Counted from the stretch's first letter, positions 12,595 to 22,106 are shown. The stretch is DNA of 38,784 nucleotides from Nitrospirota bacterium (GCA_011051565.1 DRKX01000087.1:1-38784), one strand, 5' to 3'. Numbers and translations: made by a program. The notes: a model not told the origin generated them from the letters alone.

Positions 12595-13515
12595 CTATGC
12601 CAATACTCTCCTTGCAGGCCTGACATTATACATGGCCTGGTCTTCACACACCTGCAGTTTACCCTCCGGCTGCCGTTCGATCCTCTCGAATTTCAACCCG
12701 ACGCTGTTGAACAATGAGCTCGCTTCAAGCTTGAGCTGGCGGGCGGCCATCCTGCAATACTCAGGCTCTATTTCGACACCTATGCTGTTCCTGCCGCTTC
12801 TCAGTGACGCTATCATGGTCGTCCCTGTTCCGCAGAACGGATCGAGCACTGTATCCTCCACGAAAGAGAACATTCTCACTATTCTCAGCGCCAGCTCAAG
12901 AGGAAACGGGGCAGGATGGCTTCTGGTTGAGGCCCCCGGTATATTCCATATCTGCTGGAACCATTCATTAAAATCCTTCTTGCTAATTCTGCTGCGCTCT
13001 CTCTGCGTATTGGACGGCCTGCGATATCCACCAGGTTTGCGCTGCATCAGGATAAACTCGATATCATTTTTTATGATGGCGTTCGGCTCATAGGGTTTCC
13101 CAAGGAACTTCGAGCCGTTGGCGACCTCATATTTGGCATTCGATATTTTATGCCATATTATAGGATTCAGGTTGTCAAAACCTGTTCTTCTGCATATTAC
13201 GCAGATGTCTGCATGCAGCGGAAAGACGAGATGACGACCGAAGGCACGCCTGGAGACACACACGTCTCCGACAACGCACACGAGACGACCGCCTGGAACC
13301 AACACGCGGTAAACTTCCCCCCATACCCTTTCCAGTTCAGACAAGAACGCCTCATACTGATCAATATGGCCAAGCTGTCCCGGACTGTCCCTGTACTTTT
13401 TAAGATTCCAGTACGGCGGAGAGGTGAGCACAAGATGAACGCTCTCGTCTTCAATGAACGAGAGGTCGCGGGCGTCACCGTTGATCAACCTATGAACAGT
13501 CGATATCCGCTCCAT
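12595..13515 (-). CDS. Site-specific DNA methyltransferase (beta-class, TSPPY motif; probable modification subunit)
   Basis: Motif IV LVLTSPPYWNLKKY in the N-terminal half, SAM motif VLDPFCGTGTTMIASLRSGRNSIGVEIEPEY in the C-terminal half. Confidence 0.93.
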   Translation of the reverse strand: MERISTVHRLINGDARDLSFIEDESVHLVLTSPPYWNLKKYRDSPGQLGHIDQYEAFLSELERVWGEVYRVLVPGGRLVCVVGDVCVSRRAFGRHLVFPLHADICVICRRTGFDNLNPIIWHKISNAKYEVANGSKFLGKPYEPNAIIKNDIEFILMQRKPGGYRRPSNTQRERSRISKKDFNEWFQQIWNIPGASTRSHPAPFPLELALRIVRMFSFVEDTVLDPFCGTGTTMIASLRSGRNSIGVEIEPEYCRMAARQLKLEASSLFNSVGLKFERIERQPEGKLQVCEDQAMYNVRPARRVLA

Positions 13516-13517
13516 GA

Positions 13518-14240
13518 TTATGTGAAAGACCTCACGTGAGAGCTTAGAGTTTTGGCAAAACCGGCAAAGGCAAGGTCCGCGGCAGGTTCCCTGTATAAAC
13601 CCTCTTCACCGCGGGTGCCGTCCGAGACGATAAACGAAGACGAGGTGTAATGGCGCTCCAACACCAGTTTTCGACAAAAAATCTCGTACCTCTTCATGTA
13701 GGACGCACCTACAAATTCCGGGAAGACTCTAAAATGAGGCTCTTTCACGCGTACCGGCCTATTGGACGCCTCACAATCCTCCAGCATGAAGAAATACCCG
13801 AGAAACGGCTGCCTGCCTCCATTAAATATCCCTTCCCTGTATGCAGTCCATAGGTCTAAGGCACTGCCCATTGCCTCTTCGGTCCTGTTATTAAAGTTGT
13901 TGCCGAAGGAAGGACCCACTTGCGACTTTGCTTCAATGGCTGCGACCAAACACCCGTCCTTAATCACGAGCAGGTCCCACTCTTTTGTCGGCCTGAAAAA
14001 CCCGGGAAGCTCTATGTGGCGCTTATAAAAAATACACTCCTCCGTGATTCCGGACTCCATGACCAACCTTCTAAACAGATCAACAAATCCATCCATCTGT
14101 GCTCCTCCGGTCACGGCACTTCTCAAACCGGCATCATTTAAGCCTCTCTCTTTCTGCCTTTCTCGTTGCAGGCGCCGTGTGCGCCAGTAATGAGCGACCG
14201 CTTCACCGACATGCCTGTCAATATCATCTATTATAGCCAT
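13518..14240 (-). CDS. Type II restriction endonuclease, XhoI/PaeR7I family
   Basis: LRSAVTGGAQMDGFVDLFRRLV, ELPGFFRPTKEWDLLVIKDGCLVAAIEAKSQVGPSFGNNFNNRTEEAMGSALDLWTA, RRQP-type tail with REPAADLAFAGFAK; D...EAK catalytic context; 2 bp from the methyltransferase start. Confidence 0.9.
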   Translation of the reverse strand: MAIIDDIDRHVGEAVAHYWRTRRLQRERQKERGLNDAGLRSAVTGGAQMDGFVDLFRRLVMESGITEECIFYKRHIELPGFFRPTKEWDLLVIKDGCLVAAIEAKSQVGPSFGNNFNNRTEEAMGSALDLWTAYREGIFNGGRQPFLGYFFMLEDCEASNRPVRVKEPHFRVFPEFVGASYMKRYEIFCRKLVLERHYTSSSFIVSDGTRGEEGLYREPAADLAFAGFAKTLSSHVRSFT

Positions 14241-14348
14241 AAGCGTACACTAATATGTTGAACAACCGCACTCCGGCCACCGTCTTCACCCCGGACAACA
14301 CGCCGACAATGATGATCTCCCGGATGAAGAAAATACATCGCGCAGAAC

Positions 14349-14388
14349 CTGCCGGAAACCGCCCCGCAACATGATGCTGTTCCGGCAG
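14349..14388. repeat. Intergenic inverted repeat, 9-bp arms
   Basis: CTGCCGGAA (14349-14357) ... TTCCGGCAG (14380-14388), in the gap between the CBM48 gene and the endonuclease. Confidence 0.5.
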
Positions 14389-14468
14389 TCGCTTGCGGAA
14401 TCGAGCGGCCGGCCGCGGCCGCACCGTCGCCCTGTGGGGATCTCGGGCGGCCCCTTTATGAAGCGGCC

Positions 14469-14903
14469 TCAGAGCACGACCACTGAGTCGTCACTGCCGT
14501 AGGGGTTGGGCCTGTATCGGTCGGCCCACCAGTCGTTTTCCCATCTGGAGGAGTCTATGAGGTAGCGGTAGCAGTACTCGCGCCCGGTCTCGAGTTCCAT
14601 CGTGATGGTGAAGTCACCGTTCTTCAGCCTCTTCATCACCATTGCCCCCTTGTCCCAGTTGTTGAAATCCCCAACGATGCTGACCTTCCGTGCATCCGGG
14701 GCGGCCTCCCTTGGAAGCCTGAAGGTCACCCTGCATGCTGGGCGGCTCTTGAGATACTGCTTCTTGATCCGGGGAACCTCGGGACTCTTCACGGATGCAC
14801 CGGATGCCTTCTTTCCGGAAGCCGCCGTGGAGTTCCTCGATGACTTGGGCTTCCTGCCCTCCTTAAGAGGTGATCTCCTGAGGTCTTCTCTCTCTTTCTT
14901 CAT
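14469..14903 (-). CDS. Stand-alone glycogen-binding (CBM48 / isoamylase early-set) domain protein with basic N-terminus
   Basis: VTFRLPREAAPDARKVSIVGDFNNWDKGAMVMKRLKNGDFTITMELETGREYCYRYLIDSSRWENDWWADRYRPNPYGSDDSVVVL; SD AAGGAGG. Confidence 0.88.
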   Translation of the reverse strand: MKKEREDLRRSPLKEGRKPKSSRNSTAASGKKASGASVKSPEVPRIKKQYLKSRPACRVTFRLPREAAPDARKVSIVGDFNNWDKGAMVMKRLKNGDFTITMELETGREYCYRYLIDSSRWENDWWADRYRPNPYGSDDSVVVL

Positions 14904-15016
14904 GGCCCCTCCTTAACGTGATGTGAAACTCCCTCTGAACTATTTTGCTACTTGCACATGGATAAATGCAACACCCGCTGCGGCAGGGAAGGCGTTCCCT
15001 GCAGGGCATCGGAGAC

Positions 15017-15045
15017 TTGACAAAAACCATGGAATGCAGGATAAT
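15017..15045 (+). promoter_or_regulatory. Promoter of the putative lipoprotein gene
   Basis: TTGACA (15017-15022)-N17-GATAAT (15040-15045), 6 nt before GTG 15052 and 9 nt before ATG 15055. Confidence 0.7.
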
Positions 15046-15054
15046 TGAACTGTG

Positions 15055-15438
15055 ATGGTGGACCACGTGAAGAGAGCAGCCGCCACAGCGGTCGTGCTGG
15101 CGCTGGCGTTGTCAGTGAGCGCCTGCGTGGCCGTGGAAGACAGGCGGGGTCCGTTTCCGCCGCCTCCGGCGCACAGATGCAGGGCGAGGCACGTCTATTA
15201 CTACTACCCCTCGGCCTTCGTCTACTTCGACGTCGACAGGAGGCTCTACTTCTTTCTCTCCAACGGTGCATGGGTGGCTGCACCGGCACTGCCGCCGACG
15301 ATCGTCATCAGGCCCGACAGTTACGTGACCATCGAGCTCGACGTCGACAGGCCCTATATATACTTCGACAAGCACAGGAAGAAGTTTCCACCGGGCAAGA
15401 AGTACAGAAGGCACAAGAAGGGGCACAGGATGCGCTGA
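15055..15438 (+). CDS. Small putative lipoprotein, Tyr/His/Arg-rich, unknown function
   Basis: Signal peptide plus lipobox-like ALSVSAC; RHVYYYYPSAFVYFDVDRRLYFFLSNGAWVAAPALP; basic C-terminus. ORF track start GTG at 15052. Confidence 0.75.
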   Translation: MVDHVKRAAATAVVLALALSVSACVAVEDRRGPFPPPPAHRCRARHVYYYYPSAFVYFDVDRRLYFFLSNGAWVAAPALPPTIVIRPDSYVTIELDVDRPYIYFDKHRKKFPPGKKYRRHKKGHRMR

Positions 15439-15443
15439 GGGGG

Positions 15444-16394
15444 CTAAAGACTCCTTCGTGCTCCATGGAGGACTTCCTCGGCCGCGGACCTGTAAAGCCT
15501 TCCCTGGTATGTATCAAGCTCTACGAACCTCTCTGAGATGTCCCTCAGTATCTCGTGGCGCCCCTTTCCCCAGAGCGGCGCTATCAACATGCCGTCAGGG
15601 GCCGTTGCAAAGACCCTCTGGAGTACGATCGAGGGGGAGAGCCTCTCTATGAACCTCACGACGAAGTCCACGTACTCCTCGTAACCGAAGAGGTGAAACG
15701 GGGCCTCGCTGTAGAGTTCCGCAAGCCTGGTATCCCTGACAACCTGGAGCTGATGTATCTTGAGAAACCCCACGGGCAGGGAGGATACGGCGTCGGCCAT
15801 ACCGAGCATCTCCTCTTCGGTCTCGGTCGGGAAACCGGCGATCAGGTGTGCACCGACATGGATACCCCTTCCTGAGGTGAGCTCTACGGCCCTTACGAAG
15901 GCGGCATAATCATGGCCCCTGTTGATGAACTCGAGGGTCCTGTCATAGACCGACTGGAGGCCGTATTCAACGAGGATGAAGCTGTCCCTGGCGAGTTCCT
16001 CGAGGAGCCCGATCTTTGCCTCATCCACGCAGTCCGGCCGCGTGCCTATGGCGAGACCGACGACGTCGGGCGCCTTAAGCGCCTCCCTGTACATCTCATC
16101 GAGCCTCTCCACAGGAGCATGGGTGTTCGTATAGGGCTGAAAATAGACTATGAACTTCTCTGCACCGTACCTCTTCCTGAGGTAGCCGAGGCCGTTGACT
16201 ATCTGCTCGCTCAGCGGCATTGCGGGACGGCAAGAGGAGGGCCTGAAGCTGTCGTTGTTGCAGTAGATGCACCCGCCGTAGCCGGCGGTCCCGTCCCTGT
16301 TTGGGCAGGTGAAACCCGCGTCCACGTTCACCTTGTAGACGGTCAGGCCGAAGAGGGACTTCATGTAGCTGCCGAACGAATTATATCTCTGCAT
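15444..16394 (-). CDS. TIGR01212-type (YhcC-like) radical SAM protein
   Basis: YNSFGSYMKSLFGLTVYKVNVDAGFTCPNRDGTAGYGGCIYCNNDSF; YFQPYTNTHAPVERL; LIAGFPTETEEEMLG. Confidence 0.93.
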   Translation of the reverse strand: MQRYNSFGSYMKSLFGLTVYKVNVDAGFTCPNRDGTAGYGGCIYCNNDSFRPSSCRPAMPLSEQIVNGLGYLRKRYGAEKFIVYFQPYTNTHAPVERLDEMYREALKAPDVVGLAIGTRPDCVDEAKIGLLEELARDSFILVEYGLQSVYDRTLEFINRGHDYAAFVRAVELTSGRGIHVGAHLIAGFPTETEEEMLGMADAVSSLPVGFLKIHQLQVVRDTRLAELYSEAPFHLFGYEEYVDFVVRFIERLSPSIVLQRVFATAPDGMLIAPLWGKGRHEILRDISERFVELDTYQGRLYRSAAEEVLHGARRSL

Positions 16395-17088
16395 CTACTA
16401 TATTAACAAAATCCCGCGCAGTACTGTACAGGTCGCCGCTGACGAGTATTCCCGAGGCCACGGCCACAGCCGCGACACCCCGGCGGAGGACCTCCCTCAG
16501 GTTCCCGAGGTTGATTCCACCGATGGCGACAACCGGGATGCCGACAGAGGAGACGACGTCGCCGAGGAGTTCCGGCCCTCTCGGCTCTCCGGCATCCTTG
16601 GTGGAGGTCCTGAATACCGGCCCGAAGCCGATGTAGTCTGCACCGTTTTGTGCTGCATCAAGGGCCTGATCCATATCGTGCGTGGATATCCCGATGCACT
16701 TTCCGCCCATGATCTTCCTTGCAGCCGCCAGTGGGAGGTCGTCCTGGCCGAGATGTACGCCGTCTGCATCCACTGCAAGGGCTATGTCAGCATGGTCGTT
16801 GACGGTGAGCACGGCGCCGTACTCCTGCGTCAGCACGCGGAGCCTCTCTGCCGCGAAGAAGATATCCCTCCTGCAGAGACGCTTCTCCCTGTACTGAATC
16901 CACCTGACACCGGCATCGAGCACCGCCTTCACCGCATCCTCGACTCCCCCGGCCGACAGGCCTCCGTCCGCTATGAAACAGATGCCGCCGTTCAGCCTAT
17001 CCCGGCTCCTGCCGCTCAATGCATCCTCCCCCAGCCCGGCCGAGGCTGTCCACACAGTGGAGCAAGGCCGGCTCCATCGAGATGTCAC
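16381..17088 (-). CDS. thiE: Thiamine-phosphate synthase (true start may be TTG at 17019 behind GGGGAGG)
   Basis: RWIQYREKRL, LTVNDHADIALAVDADGVHLGQDDLP, GISTHDMDQALDAAQNGADYIGFGPVFRTSTK, IPVVAIGGI. Confidence 0.93.
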   Translation of the reverse strand: MTSRWSRPCSTVWTASAGLGEDALSGRSRDRLNGGICFIADGGLSAGGVEDAVKAVLDAGVRWIQYREKRLCRRDIFFAAERLRVLTQEYGAVLTVNDHADIALAVDADGVHLGQDDLPLAAARKIMGGKCIGISTHDMDQALDAAQNGADYIGFGPVFRTSTKDAGEPRGPELLGDVVSSVGIPVVAIGGINLGNLREVLRRGVAAVAVASGILVSGDLYSTARDFVNIVDAEI

Positions 17089-17091
17089 CCG

Positions 17092-18434
17092 CTACCCGTA
17101 GAGGAGGTTCTCGACGAACCTCGTGGTGTAGTCGCCGCGCTGGAAATCCCTGGAGGCGAGCACCCGCTGCTGAAACGGAATGGTCGTCTGGACGCCTTCT
17201 ATTATGAACTCCCTGAGGGCGCGGCGCATCCGCTCTATGGCCTCTGCACGGTCCCTCCCGGTGACGATCAGCTTTGCGATGAGGGAGTCGTAATTGCTCG
17301 GCACCGTCCAACCGCTGTAGGCCGCCGTATCCACCCTCACGCCGGGACCGCCCGGAAGGTAGAGGAACGATATGCGTCCGGGCGATGGGATGAACCTGTT
17401 CGGGTCCTCTGCGTTTATCCGGCACTCGATCGCATGGCCGGTCATGTTCACCCTGCTCTGCCTGAACTCGAGCGGATTTCCGGCAGCGAGCTTTATCTGC
17501 TCCTTTATGATGTCGATCCCGGTGACGGCCTCCGTAACCGGGTGCTCCACCTGTATGCGGGTGTTTATCTCCATGAAGTAGACGTTACCGTCGAGGTCGA
17601 CGATGAACTCGAGGGTCCCGACGTTTCTGTACTTGAGGGCCTTTGCCGCCTTAACCGCGTACTCTCCGATCTTCTTGCGGAACCTCTCGGAGATGTTCGG
17701 GCCGGGCGATTCCTCTATCAGCTTCTGGTGACGCCTCTGGATCGAGCAGTCCCTCTCGCCGAGGTGCACGGTGTTGCCCTTGTTGTCGGCCAGTATCTGG
17801 ACCTCGATGTGACGCATCTCGGATATGTACTTCTCGATGTAGAGGTCTCCGCACCCGAACGCCGCGAGGGACTCCCTCTGTGCAGTGTTGAAGGCGCTCT
17901 CGATCCCGTCGGCGCTCTCTACGATTCTCATCCCCCTGCCGCCGCCTCCGGCAGAGGCCTTGAGTATCACCGGATAGCCTATTTTGTCGGCTATCTTCCT
18001 GGCCGCCTCGGCGCTCTTCACGATGCCGTCGCTGCCGGGTACTACGGGCACGCCCTTCTTCTTCAGTATGTATCTCGCCCTCGCCTTGTCGCCGCCGAGG
18101 CGTATGTTCTCGGGCCTCGGGCCTATGAACGTGATGCCGGACTTGCCGCATGCCTCGGCGAACTGCGGATTCTCGGACAGGAAGCCGTACCCCGGATGGA
18201 TGGCCTCGGAGTCCGTGATCTCGGATGCGCTCAGTATGGCGGGCGTGTGGAGATAACTCTGCTGCGGATTTGCCGGGCCGATACACACGGCCTCGTCAGC
18301 GAGTTTCACGTGCATCGATTCCTTGTCCACATCGGAGTAGACCGCAACGGTCTTTATGCCGAGCTCACTGCAGGCCCGTATGATACGAACGGCGATCTCC
18401 CCGCGGTTCGCTATGAGGATCTTCTTGAAGAGTT

Positions 18435-18438
<4 letters not shown>
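17092..18438 (-). CDS. accC: Acetyl-CoA carboxylase biotin carboxylase subunit
   Basis: [83 protein letters not shown]. Confidence 0.98.
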
Positions 18439-18865
<427 letters not shown>

Positions 18866-18869
<4 letters not shown>

Positions 18870-19429
18870 CCCTTCACCCTCTCTATGTATTCCCCGGTCC
18901 GCGTGTCGACCTTGATGACGTCACCCACGTTTATGTGGAAGGGTATCTTGACGCTTGCACCCGTTTCGAGCACGGCCGGCTTGCTGCCTCCCGAGGCCGT
19001 GTCTCCCTTGAACCCGGGCTCTGTCTCGACCACCTCGAGTTCGACGAACATGGGCGGCTCGACGGCGATCGGCTCGCCCTTGTAGTAGAGGATGGAGACG
19101 TTCATGTTCTCCTTGAGATACCTCTTGGAGTCACCAAGCTGCTCCTCTGTCAAGGGGACCTGCTCATACGTGACGGTATCCATGAAATAATAGAGATCGT
19201 CCTGCCTGTAGAGATACTGCATCTCCTTCTCCACCAGCTCCGGCTTCGGCAACTTGTCGCCGGAAGAGAAGGTCTCCTCGATGATCTTGCCCGTCCTGAG
19301 GCCTTTCATCTTCGTCCTGACAAAGGCACCGCCCCTGCCCATCTTCACATGCTGAAAGTCCAGTATCTCGTAGGGTTCATCCTTGAATTCTATCTTCGTA
19401 CCCCGCTTGAAATCACTCGTAGAAATCAT
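18866..19429 (-). CDS. efp: Elongation factor P
   Basis: [61 protein letters not shown] before ATG at 19429. Confidence 0.97.
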
Positions 19430-19477
19430 CAACTTCCTCCATTGCTGTTTTTTTCAGCCCGACGTGCGGCATCGATC

Positions 19478-20536
19478 TCAGACGATATCGAGCCTCTTGG
19501 GCAGGCGCGTGAGCAGCCTCGGTCCCTTCTCTCCGATATGGACCATGTCCTCGATTCTCACTCCCCCCTTTCCGGGGATGTAGACGCCGGGTTCGATGGT
19601 AAAGACCATCCCTTCACCGAGGATATCCTTGCTTATCAATGATATACGAGGAGACTCGTGTATATCAAGCCCGACGCCGTGACCAGTTCCGTGGCCGAAG
19701 AAGTCACCGTAGCCGGCCCGTCCTATCAAGTCCCTCGCGGCCCTGTCCACGTCCGCCGCCCTCACCCCTGCGCCGGCCGTCCTGATCGCTGAACGGTTCG
19801 CCTTCAGCACGGTATTGTACATCTCCACCTTCCTCTCGGTGTCGGCCCCCCCTCTGACCAGGAGTGTCCTCGTCATGTCGGAAAAATAGCCGTCGGCCTC
19901 ACCGCCCCAGTCGATGACCACGAGGTCTCCAGGCCCGAGCCTCTTATCCGAGGGTGAGGCATGCGGCAGGGCGGCGTTCTCTCCGGATGCCACTATTATA
20001 TCAAACGGGATGCGGCTGCAGCCCTTCCTCCTGAGCGACTCCTCGAGCGTGAGGGCGACAGCCCTCTCGGTCACGCCGGCCCTTATGCCGGGCCTTATCT
20101 CTGAAAAGGCCTCCTCGGCCCTCCTCACGGCCTTCCTGATCAGCCTGAGCTCTTCCCTCCCCTTCCTCACCCTGAGGTCCTCCACCATCCCCCTTACGGC
20201 CCTCAGGGCGAAGTCACCCTTGAGGCCGTGATACAGGCCGTAAGGGGCGCTGAACTCGAACCCGACGGATCGTATGCCGAGGCCCTTCAGGGTCTTCCTC
20301 ACGTGGCGGAGCAGCGCGCCCGCGGGCACGACGATCTCGCACCCCTTCACCTCACGGCGGGCCTGCTCCCTGTATCTGAAGTCCGTGAAGAAGAAGGCGT
20401 CCCCGCCGGTCACGAGCAGCAGCGCCGAAGAGCCGCGGAACCCGGTGAGATACCGGATGTTCTTCAGGTCGCTCACCAGGAAGGCCTTCAGCCGCCGCGC
20501 CGAGAGACGCTCCCTTATCTCTTCCATTCTCTCCAT
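19478..20536 (-). CDS. M24 family Xaa-Pro (amino)peptidase
   Basis: DLVVIDWGGEADGYFSDMTRTL, FFGHGTGHGVGLDIHESPRIS, GMVFTIEPGVYIPGKGGVRIEDMV metal-ligand motifs. Confidence 0.95.
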   Translation of the reverse strand: MERMEEIRERLSARRLKAFLVSDLKNIRYLTGFRGSSALLLVTGGDAFFFTDFRYREQARREVKGCEIVVPAGALLRHVRKTLKGLGIRSVGFEFSAPYGLYHGLKGDFALRAVRGMVEDLRVRKGREELRLIRKAVRRAEEAFSEIRPGIRAGVTERAVALTLEESLRRKGCSRIPFDIIVASGENAALPHASPSDKRLGPGDLVVIDWGGEADGYFSDMTRTLLVRGGADTERKVEMYNTVLKANRSAIRTAGAGVRAADVDRAARDLIGRAGYGDFFGHGTGHGVGLDIHESPRISLISKDILGEGMVFTIEPGVYIPGKGGVRIEDMVHIGEKGPRLLTRLPKRLDIV

Positions 20537-20650
20537 GACTTGGCCGCAGACACCCGCAGATCATCAGGTGGAAAGGGATCGAGGATAGGATCGGTTTCCT
20601 GAATTGCCCGGGAACGGAATCTCGGGTTACGGCCCTGTGGTGATGCAGGG

Positions 20651-21007
20651 CTAAAACTCCTTCTCTATCTGCGGTACGGTCGTCCTCAGGACGAACCTCG
20701 CCTTGCCGTAGTTGCCGTCGGGTTTCACGACAAGGGCGAGATAGTAATCCCTGTTTATTCTCCTCATGATTATCCCGCAGACCTCGGCGATCAAAAGAAA
20801 CTCCTTCGCCTGCCCGAGCTGCAGGTCATTGGAGGCCGTCTCGATATCCTTCATCAAGGCTGATGCCTCGGCAGAGAGGACGTTGAAGTCGAGCAGCCTC
20901 TCCACCACATACTCCTCGACCGGTATCCCGTCCGAGGCGAGAATCATCGCTGCTACGGCACCATCCACCCTCTCTGTCGCCTCTCTAAGAACTTCCGAAA
21001 AATTCAT
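20651..21007 (-). CDS. Roadblock/LC7 domain protein
   Basis: MNFSEVLREATERVDGAVAAMILASDGIPVEEYVVE...LGQAKEFLLIAEVCGIIMRRINRDYYLALVVKPDGNYGKARFVLR; start moved to ATG at 21007. Confidence 0.82.
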   Translation of the reverse strand: MNFSEVLREATERVDGAVAAMILASDGIPVEEYVVERLLDFNVLSAEASALMKDIETASNDLQLGQAKEFLLIAEVCGIIMRRINRDYYLALVVKPDGNYGKARFVLRTTVPQIEKEF

Positions 21008-22028
21008 CCCGCCTGTTCTTAAGCCTCTCGTAAAAACCCTCAAGCCGTCCGATAAGAGACCCTGTATCCTTTCCGATCATTTTCAGATAATACTTCAACT
21101 CTTCAACCCTCTGTCTCACCCGCCTGTTGTCAGGGTCCGTATCGAGCACCCCGGAGTATATGTCCACGGCCTTCATGTACTGGCCGGCGTCTATGTATCC
21201 ATCGGCCTCCTTCAGGAGTGCGTCCACCTCCGACGAGGCGGGTCTCTCTGAAGAGTCGGTCAGGCCGTCGAGCATCTCCTCGAAATCGAAGGAGGTTTCC
21301 GTCTCGAAAGTCTCCTCCGCCTTGGAGCCGTCCGGCATGGCGAACATCGGTGAGTCACCCGCTGCCGTATCCAATCCCTCGTCGGCGACCAGCTCGGCGA
21401 GCTGGCCGTACTCGTCGGTATCGTCAGCACCGGCGGTCTCGGCAACCTCGATCTCGTCGGGAAACTCGAGAGACTCGACGGGCTGGGTACCGAAATAGAG
21501 GAGGTCTTCAGGCTCCTCGCCCTCGTCGGGCTCTTCCGCACCGGCTGCCTCTGCTTCGGCAGGCACCTCTTCGGCTCCCGGTCCTTCGGATGCCGGCGCC
21601 TCTTCATACCCCTCTTCTGCCATCCGTACCGAACCGCTGAGTGCCTCGAGCCTCTCCCGGGCCTCCTCGTCTCTGGGGTTCAGCTCAAGGATCTTCTGGA
21701 GAGAGGCGGCCGCCTTCTCGTTGTCTCCGGACGAACTGTATATCTCGGCGAGCTTCTTGTGTGCGAAGAGGTTGTCGGGAACGGTCGCGATCACCTTCTC
21801 GAACTCCTCCTGTGCCCTCTTCCCGTCACCCATCTCGAGGTATATCTTTCCGAGAGCCACCCTCGCCGTAGTGTAAGAGGGCTGCTTCTGGAGCTCTTTC
21901 AGGAGCACCTCGATGGCTTCATCATACATGCCCGCCTTGCGGTACTCCTCGGCAAGCGGCACAAAGAGCTTGGACCCCGGGTCCTTGTCCAGCCTCGCCT
22001 TCAGTTTTTCTATGTCATCCAGTGCCAT
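20985..22028 (-). CDS. TPR repeat protein with acidic middle region
   Basis: LFVPLAEEYRKAGMYDEAIEVLLKELQKQPSYTTARVALGKIYLEMGDGKRAQEEFEKVIATVPDNLFAHKKLAEIYSSSGDNEKAAASLQKILELNP; Glu/Ala-rich linker; C-terminal TPR. Confidence 0.9.
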   Translation of the reverse strand: MALDDIEKLKARLDKDPGSKLFVPLAEEYRKAGMYDEAIEVLLKELQKQPSYTTARVALGKIYLEMGDGKRAQEEFEKVIATVPDNLFAHKKLAEIYSSSGDNEKAAASLQKILELNPRDEEARERLEALSGSVRMAEEGYEEAPASEGPGAEEVPAEAEAAGAEEPDEGEEPEDLLYFGTQPVESLEFPDEIEVAETAGADDTDEYGQLAELVADEGLDTAAGDSPMFAMPDGSKAEETFETETSFDFEEMLDGLTDSSERPASSEVDALLKEADGYIDAGQYMKAVDIYSGVLDTDPDNRRVRQRVEELKYYLKMIGKDTGSLIGRLEGFYERLKNRRDEFFGSS

Positions 22029-22076
22029 AAAGGTATCCCGTCACTCGGCTCTCGGGCACAGCACACGTATATAACC

Positions 22077-22106
22077 ATTATATTGCCTGCTTACAGATGA
22101 TGTCAA
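22077..22106 (-). promoter_or_regulatory. Full-consensus sigma70-like promoter of the TPR gene
   Basis: Minus strand TTGACA (22106-22101)-N18-TATAAT (22082-22077). Confidence 0.72.

Noticed and set aside
14225-14270. Possible leaderless promoter for the endonuclease (TATTAG 9 nt before ATG)
   Set aside because: -10 match is weak and there is no plausible -35 box at 16-19 bp.
14224-14424. 66-aa minus-strand ORF upstream of the endonuclease, considered as a possible restriction controller (C) protein
   Set aside because: No helix-turn-helix pattern, no SD, overlaps the endonuclease start and an inverted repeat; not supportable.
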